Below are positions 59,654-64,000 of a DNA stretch of 64,000 bases, piece by piece; positions within the stretch are counted from its first letter, which is position 1, and every line of letters starts with the position of its first letter. The notes beneath the pieces are model-generated. The model was given only the letters and a program-made list of their open reading frames with translations. It did not search any database and was not told where the DNA came from. Source of the DNA: Coralloluteibacterium stylophorae (GTDB taxonomy: Bacteria; Pseudomonadota; Gammaproteobacteria; Xanthomonadales; Xanthomonadaceae); NCBI RefSeq assembly GCF_018122625.2, contig NZ_JAGQFT020000008.1, positions 1-64,000 of the forward strand. Reading direction: 5' to 3'. A program made the position numbers and the translations under genes.

Positions 59654-62137
59654 ATGGCCAAGAACCTCCTCATCGTCGAGTCGCCCGCCAAGGCCAAGAC
59701 GATCAACAAGTACCTCGGCAGCGATTTCCACGTGCTCGCCTCCTACGGCCACGTGCGCGATCTGGTGCCGAAGGAGGGTGCGGTCGACACCGCGCACGGC
59801 TTCGCCATGCGCTACGACCTGATCGAGCGCAACGAGCGCCACGTCGATGCGATCGCCAAGGCCGCCCGATCCGCCGACGCGCTCTATCTCGCCACCGACC
59901 CGGACCGCGAGGGCGAGGCGATCAGCTGGCACGTCGCCGAGATCCTGAAGGAGCGCGGCCTGCTCGAAGGCAAGCATCTCTACCGCGTGGTGTTCAGCGA
60001 GATCACCCCGCGCGCGATCAAGGATGCGGTCGCGCATCCGCGGCAGATCTCCTACGACCTGGTCAACGCGCAGCAGGCGCGGCGTGCGCTGGACTACCTG
60101 GTCGGCTTCAACCTGTCGCCGGTGCTGTGGCGCAAGGTGCAGCGCGGGCTGTCGGCCGGCCGTGTGCAGTCGCCGGCGCTGCGCATGATCGTCGAACGCG
60201 AGGAGGAGATCGAGGCCTTCGTCCCGCGCGAGTACTGGTCGGTGGACGCCGACTGCCAGCATCCCGCGCAGCCCTTCGGCGCGCGCCTGGTCAAGCTCGA
60301 CAACGAGAAGTTCCAGCAGTTCACGATCACCGACGGCGAGACCGCCGAATCCGCGCGCAGGCGCCTGCTGGCCGCGGCCAGCGGGGTGCTCGCGGTCACC
60401 GACGTCGACTCCAAGCAGCGCAAGCGCCGCCCGGCCGCACCCTTCATCACCTCGACCCTGCAGCAGGAGGCCTCGCGCAAGCTCGGCTTCACCACCTCGC
60501 GCACCATGCGCGTGGCGCAGAAGCTGTACGAGGGCGTGGCGCTCGGCGACGAGGGCACCGTCGGCCTGATCACCTACATGCGTACCGACTCGGTCAGCCT
60601 GTCGCAGGAGGCGGTGGCCGAGCTGCGCGACGTGATCGCCCGCGACTTCGGCACCCAGGCGGTGCCGGACCAGCCCAACGTCTACCAGACCAAGTCCAAG
60701 AACGCGCAGGAAGCGCACGAAGGCATCCGCCCGACCTCGGCGCTGCGCACGCCGGGCTCGGTGGCGAAGTACCTCGACGCCGACGGCCTCAAGCTCTACG
60801 AACTGATCTGGAAGCGGACCGTGGCCTCGCAGATGGTGCCGGCCACGCTCAATACCGTGTCGGTGGAGCTGGCCTGCAGCGCCGAGCACGCCTTCCGCGC
60901 GACCGGCACCACCGTCGTCGACCCCGGCTTCCTCGCCGTCTACGAGGAAGGCAAGGACCAGAAGGGCGCCGAGGACGACGAGCAGGGCCGCAAGCTGCCG
61001 CAGCTCAAGCCCGGCGACCGCATCCCGCTCGGCGCGATCCAGATCGCCCAGCACTTCACCGAGCCGCCGCCGCGCTATTCGGAGGCCTCGCTGGTCAAGG
61101 CGCTGGAGGAGTACGGCATCGGGCGCCCCTCGACCTACGCCAGCATCATCCAGGTGCTGCAGAACCGCGAGTACGTGTTCCTCGACAACCGCCGCTTCAA
61201 GCCCTCGGACGTCGGTCGCGCGGTGGCCAAGTTCCTCTCCGGCCATTTCAGCCAGTACGTCGACTACGACTTCACCGCGCACCTCGAGGACGAGCTCGAT
61301 GCCGTCTCGCGCGGCGAGGAGGAGTGGGTGCCGCTGCTGGAGCGCTTCTGGAAGCCGTTCAAGTCCACCGTCGACGAGAAGATCGAGACGGTCGACAAGT
61401 CCGAGGCCACCGGCGCGCGCGAGCTGGGCACCGACCCCAAGAGCGGCAAGCCGGTGAGCGTCCGCCTCGGCCGCTTCGGGCCGTTCGCGCAGATCGGGAC
61501 CAAGGAGGACGAGGAGAAGCCGGCCTTCGCCTCGCTGCGCCCGGGCCAGAGCATGCACACGCTCACGCTCGAGGAGGCGCTCGACCTGTTCCTGCTGCCG
61601 CGCACGCTCGGCGAGGACAAGGGCGAGCCCGTCACGGTCGGCATCGGCCGCTTCGGGCCTTTCGCCAAGCGCGGCAGCACCTACGCCTCGCTGACGAAGG
61701 AGGACGACCCCTACACCGTCGACCTCGCGCGGGCGCTGTTCCTGATCGAGGAGAAGGAGGAGATCGCGCGCAACCGCATCATCAAGTCCTTCGACGGCTC
61801 GACGATGCAGGTGCTCAACGGCCGCTTCGGGCCCTACATCTCCGACGGCGAGAAGAACGGCAAGATCCCCAAGGACCGCGAGCCGGCGTCGCTGACCCTG
61901 GCCGAATGCCAGCAGATCCTCGAGGAGACCGGCAAGCCGGTGCGGCGCTTCGGCCGCAAGGCCGCGACCAGGAAGGCGGCGGCGAAGAAGGCGCCGGCCA
62001 AGAAGGCGGCAAAGAAGGTCGCGACGAAGAAGGCCGCGAAGAAGGCGGCCACGAAGAAGGCCGCGCGGAAGACGGGCACCAGGAAGAACGTTGCCGAGCC
62101 GGCCGCGCCGCTGGCACCGGAGGACCTGCCGTTCTGA
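59654..62137 (+). CDS. topA: DNA topoisomerase I with Lys/Ala tail
   Basis: 827 residues from MAKNLLIVESPAKAKTIN. TOPRIM acid motif ATDPDREGEAISWHVAEIL and the catalytic tyrosine in LITYMRTDSVSL (about 308) are present. The C-terminal part carries FGPFA/FGPYI repeat modules but no four-cysteine zinc fingers as in E. coli, and ends in a Lys/Ala-rich tail of about 45 residues (for example KKAAKKVATKKAAKKAATKK). It relaxes negative supercoils. Confidence 0.95.
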   Translation: MAKNLLIVESPAKAKTINKYLGSDFHVLASYGHVRDLVPKEGAVDTAHGFAMRYDLIERNERHVDAIAKAARSADALYLATDPDREGEAISWHVAEILKERGLLEGKHLYRVVFSEITPRAIKDAVAHPRQISYDLVNAQQARRALDYLVGFNLSPVLWRKVQRGLSAGRVQSPALRMIVEREEEIEAFVPREYWSVDADCQHPAQPFGARLVKLDNEKFQQFTITDGETAESARRRLLAAASGVLAVTDVDSKQRKRRPAAPFITSTLQQEASRKLGFTTSRTMRVAQKLYEGVALGDEGTVGLITYMRTDSVSLSQEAVAELRDVIARDFGTQAVPDQPNVYQTKSKNAQEAHEGIRPTSALRTPGSVAKYLDADGLKLYELIWKRTVASQMVPATLNTVSVELACSAEHAFRATGTTVVDPGFLAVYEEGKDQKGAEDDEQGRKLPQLKPGDRIPLGAIQIAQHFTEPPPRYSEASLVKALEEYGIGRPSTYASIIQVLQNREYVFLDNRRFKPSDVGRAVAKFLSGHFSQYVDYDFTAHLEDELDAVSRGEEEWVPLLERFWKPFKSTVDEKIETVDKSEATGARELGTDPKSGKPVSVRLGRFGPFAQIGTKEDEEKPAFASLRPGQSMHTLTLEEALDLFLLPRTLGEDKGEPVTVGIGRFGPFAKRGSTYASLTKEDDPYTVDLARALFLIEEKEEIARNRIIKSFDGSTMQVLNGRFGPYISDGEKNGKIPKDREPASLTLAECQQILEETGKPVRRFGRKAATRKAAAKKAPAKKAAKKVATKKAAKKAATKKAARKTGTRKNVAEPAAPLAPEDLPF

Positions 62138-62187
62138 GGCCGCGCCGGCGGCGCGCGCCTGCCGATGCGATCGCGTCTCACCCCCCG

Positions 62188-62210
62188 AAAGCCGCGCCCA
62201 GCGCGGCTTT
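62188..62210 (+). terminator. Terminator after topA
   Basis: Perfect 10-bp stem (AAAGCCGCGC with GCGCGGCTTT) and a 3-base loop about 50 bases after the topA stop. Confidence 0.6.
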
Positions 62211-62304
62211 CGCGTTCACGGGGCCGTACCGGACGCCACCTAGCATGAGGCCGCCGCGTCGCCAGGCGCGGCCACCCACCACGGCGATCCGAGGCAGGCA
62301 GACC

Positions 62305-62865
62305 ATGAGCGACACCCCGTTCCTCACCGACATCGAGACGATCCGCAGGCGCGCGCGCGAGCACATCGAGAACGGCGCCGTCACCGAGGGCTACAGGGCC
62401 GACCGCGAGACCGTGCTCAAGCTGCTCAACGAGGCGCTGGCGACCGAGATCGTGTGCACGCTGCGCTACAAGTTCCACTACTTCATGGCCACCGGCATCC
62501 ACGCCAAGACCGCCAAGGCGGAGTTCGCCGAGCATGCGCAGGAAGAACAGGAGCATGCCGACCGCATCGCCGAGCGCATCACCCAGCTCGACGGCCGCCC
62601 CGACTTCTCGCCCGAGGGCCTGCTGACCCGCTCGCACTCGCAGTACGCCGAGGGCGCCAACCTGGTGGACATGATCAGGGAGGATCTCGTCGCCGAGCGC
62701 ATCGCGATCGACACCTATCGCGAGATCGTGCAGTACATCGGCGATGCCGATCCGACCACGCGGCGCATGATGGAGGACATCCTCGCGACCGAGGAGGAGC
62801 ACGCCGACGACATGAGCGAGCTGCTCGACAACCTGGGCGGGTGCGGCGAACCGGAGACGGTGTAG
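62305..62865 (+). CDS. Ferritin-like diiron protein
   Basis: 186 residues. Four-helix bundle with Glu and ExxH ligands: ALATEIVCTLRYKFHYF, EHAQEEQEHADRIAERI, EDLVAERIAIDTYREIV and TEEEHADDM. It is a bacterioferritin-like member that may store iron or act as an oxidase; no haem Met site can be assigned. Confidence 0.82.
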   Translation: MSDTPFLTDIETIRRRAREHIENGAVTEGYRADRETVLKLLNEALATEIVCTLRYKFHYFMATGIHAKTAKAEFAEHAQEEQEHADRIAERITQLDGRPDFSPEGLLTRSHSQYAEGANLVDMIREDLVAERIAIDTYREIVQYIGDADPTTRRMMEDILATEEEHADDMSELLDNLGGCGEPETV

Positions 62866-62898
62866 GCCCCGCTGCGGGACCGGGCGCGGTGGCGCGTG

Positions 62899-63609
62899 TC
62901 AGTCCTCGCGCGCCTGCACGTCGTAGGCGCGCACCTCCGGCGCCGCGTGCAGGGCGCGGCCGACGGCATCGGTGTCGACGCGGCCGCGGCGGCGCACCTG
63001 CACGCGCAGCTCGAACGTGCGTCCCTCGCGGTCGCAGCGCTGGCGCACGGCGGCGGCGTCGAAGCCGGCTGCGTCCAACAGTGCCTTGAGTCCGTGCGCG
63101 TCCAGCGCCGCATCGCGGTCCACGCGCACCTCGACCTCCGCCGTCTCGCGCCGCGGCAGCACCGCGTAGGCGAGGCGGAAGCCGGCCAGCACCACCAGCG
63201 CCGCCGCCGTGCCGAGCACGGCCGGCGCGTGCATGCCGACCCCGAACAGCAGGCCGAGCGAGGCGGTCATCCACAGCGAGGTGGCGGTGGTCAGCCCGCG
63301 GATCGAGAAGCCCTCGCGGAAGATCACCCCGGCGCACAGGAAGCCGATGCCGGTCAGCACGCCGTGCGCCATGCGCGTGGGGTCGGTGACGATCGATTCG
63401 CCCGGGACCAGATGGATGTCCCACTCGGCCTGGCGCGTCGCCGCGAACATCAGCAGGCTGGAGGCCAGGCACACCATGGTGTGCGTGCGCAGCCCCGCGG
63501 GACGGCCCTTGTACTCGCGCTCCAGCCCGATCAGGATGCCCGCGACTAGGCTCCCGAGCACCGGCCACAGCAGCGGCGCGAACTGTTCCTGCAGGGTGGA
63601 GAACGACAT
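62899..63609 (-). CDS. MgtC/SapB family membrane protein
   Basis: 236 residues from the ATG at 63609. Four or five membrane helices with GSLVAGILIGLEREYKGRPA, LRTHTMVCLASSLLMF, and GIGFLCAGVIFREGFSIRGL, the MgtC/SapB core, then a soluble C-terminal ACT-like domain. The family supports growth in low Mg2+ or inside hosts. It converges on the ferritin-like gene. Confidence 0.88.
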   Translation of the reverse strand: MSFSTLQEQFAPLLWPVLGSLVAGILIGLEREYKGRPAGLRTHTMVCLASSLLMFAATRQAEWDIHLVPGESIVTDPTRMAHGVLTGIGFLCAGVIFREGFSIRGLTTATSLWMTASLGLLFGVGMHAPAVLGTAAALVVLAGFRLAYAVLPRRETAEVEVRVDRDAALDAHGLKALLDAAGFDAAAVRQRCDREGRTFELRVQVRRRGRVDTDAVGRALHAAPEVRAYDVQARED

Positions 63610-63702
63610 GGTCCGGCGACGTCGGGGCTCACGCGCCGCAACGCGCGGCGTGATGTCGGCACACGCTAGCGCCGCCGCCATCAACGCCGCGCGAGCGCAC
63701 CG

Positions 63703-64000
63703 TCAGGGCCGGCCCTGCGCCTGCGCCGCGGCGTCCGTCTCCGCATCCCCGTCGTCGTCGCGGAGGGTGCGGATGTTGACGACCCCGGGGAAGTCCAGCG
63801 TCCGGGTCGGGAACGCGAAGTCGATGCCCTGCTCGCCGAAGCGGCGCACCAGCTCGAGGTTGATCTCCTGCTGCACGTCCATGTACGCGTTGAAGTCCGG
63901 CACCTGCATGATGTAGACGACCTCGAAGTCGTAGGACGATTCGCCGAAGGCCTTGAAGTGGGCGCGGTCGAACTTGGCCCGCTCCTGCGCCTCGACGATC
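63703..64000 (-). CDS. Mechanosensitive ion channel, C-terminal fragment
   Basis: About 98 residues at the window edge, 5' part missing. RAHFKAFGESSYDFEVVY, PDFNAYMDVQQEINLELVRR and GIDFAFPTRTLDF match the C-terminal domain of MscS-family channels. It ends in an acidic tail (DDDGDAETDA). Confidence 0.83.
   Translation of the reverse strand, partial: IVEAQERAKFDRAHFKAFGESSYDFEVVYIMQVPDFNAYMDVQQEINLELVRRFGEQGIDFAFPTRTLDFPGVVNIRTLRDDDGDAETDAAAQAQGRP

Noticed and set aside
59336-61558. 740-residue frame opposite topA
   Set aside because: Antisense shadow of topA with no motif.

Overview
The window joins two kinds of DNA. Positions 44,900-64,000 are a very GC-rich chromosomal backbone of a gammaproteobacterium, most likely family Xanthomonadaceae (Lysobacter/Luteimonas/Xanthomonas type). 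It carries rpoD, dtd, a lauroyl acyltransferase, two PH-domain proteins, a small glycosyltransferase cluster, rsmB-fmt-def, a LysM protein, dprA-smg, topA, a ferritin-like protein, an MgtC-family protein and the end of a mechanosensitive channel. Positions 1-44,800 are a mobile genomic island. It sits at the 3' end of a tRNA-Ile2 (CAT) gene (44,796-44,871), next to its P4-type tyrosine integrase (44,619-43,411). The taxonomic call rests on the xanthomonad-type copLAB arrangement, the protein sequences and the GC bias; no database search was done. The far island end and any conjugation genes lie left of position 1.

Island layout, left to right. (1) 1-5,535: an IS3-family end that truncates a recombination-directionality-factor-like gene, then a YqaJ exonuclease, two lipoproteins, an XRE repressor with a dyad operator, a DUF932 gene, a 34-residue membrane microprotein and a broken OLD-type ATPase. 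(2) 5,538-34,225: a 28.7-kb metal-resistance block bounded by two perfect 25-bp direct repeats. In order it has a CusF-like protein with CusA/CusB/CusC-type RND efflux; a DUF305 protein, a copper P-type ATPase and its MerR regulator; a cysteine-rich copper-storage-like protein; DUF411, DUF4440 and His-rich cytochrome c proteins; copB-copA-copL; a ZIP transporter and a CDF transporter; a lead-type operon (FTR1-cytochrome permease, lspA, CDF) divergent from a PbrR-like MerR; a czcCBA-type system with a CzcI-like protein; and an odd tRNA-like gene with a UAT anticodon. (3) 33,753-35,430: hypothetical genes around a gene that has lost its 5' end. (4) 35,498-39,125: a three-gene operon matching the predicted ABC-three-component (ABC-3C) conflict systems. 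(5) 39,658-43,240: a Gabija-like pair (OLD nuclease plus UvrD-like helicase), bracketed by two imperfect direct repeats. (6) the integrase and tRNA junction.

Functionally, cytoplasmic copper would be exported by the P-type ATPase, oxidised in the periplasm by CopA, passed to CopB or to the CusCBA trench through CusF, and buffered by the cysteine-rich bundle. The CDF, ZIP, Pbr-like and Czc-like proteins would handle Zn, Cd, Co and Pb. The two defence modules next to the integrase make this a combined metal-resistance and phage-defence island. Most island genes lie on the minus strand, and many overlap by 1-11 bases, which indicates translational coupling. All functions are read from motifs in the sequence plus family knowledge.
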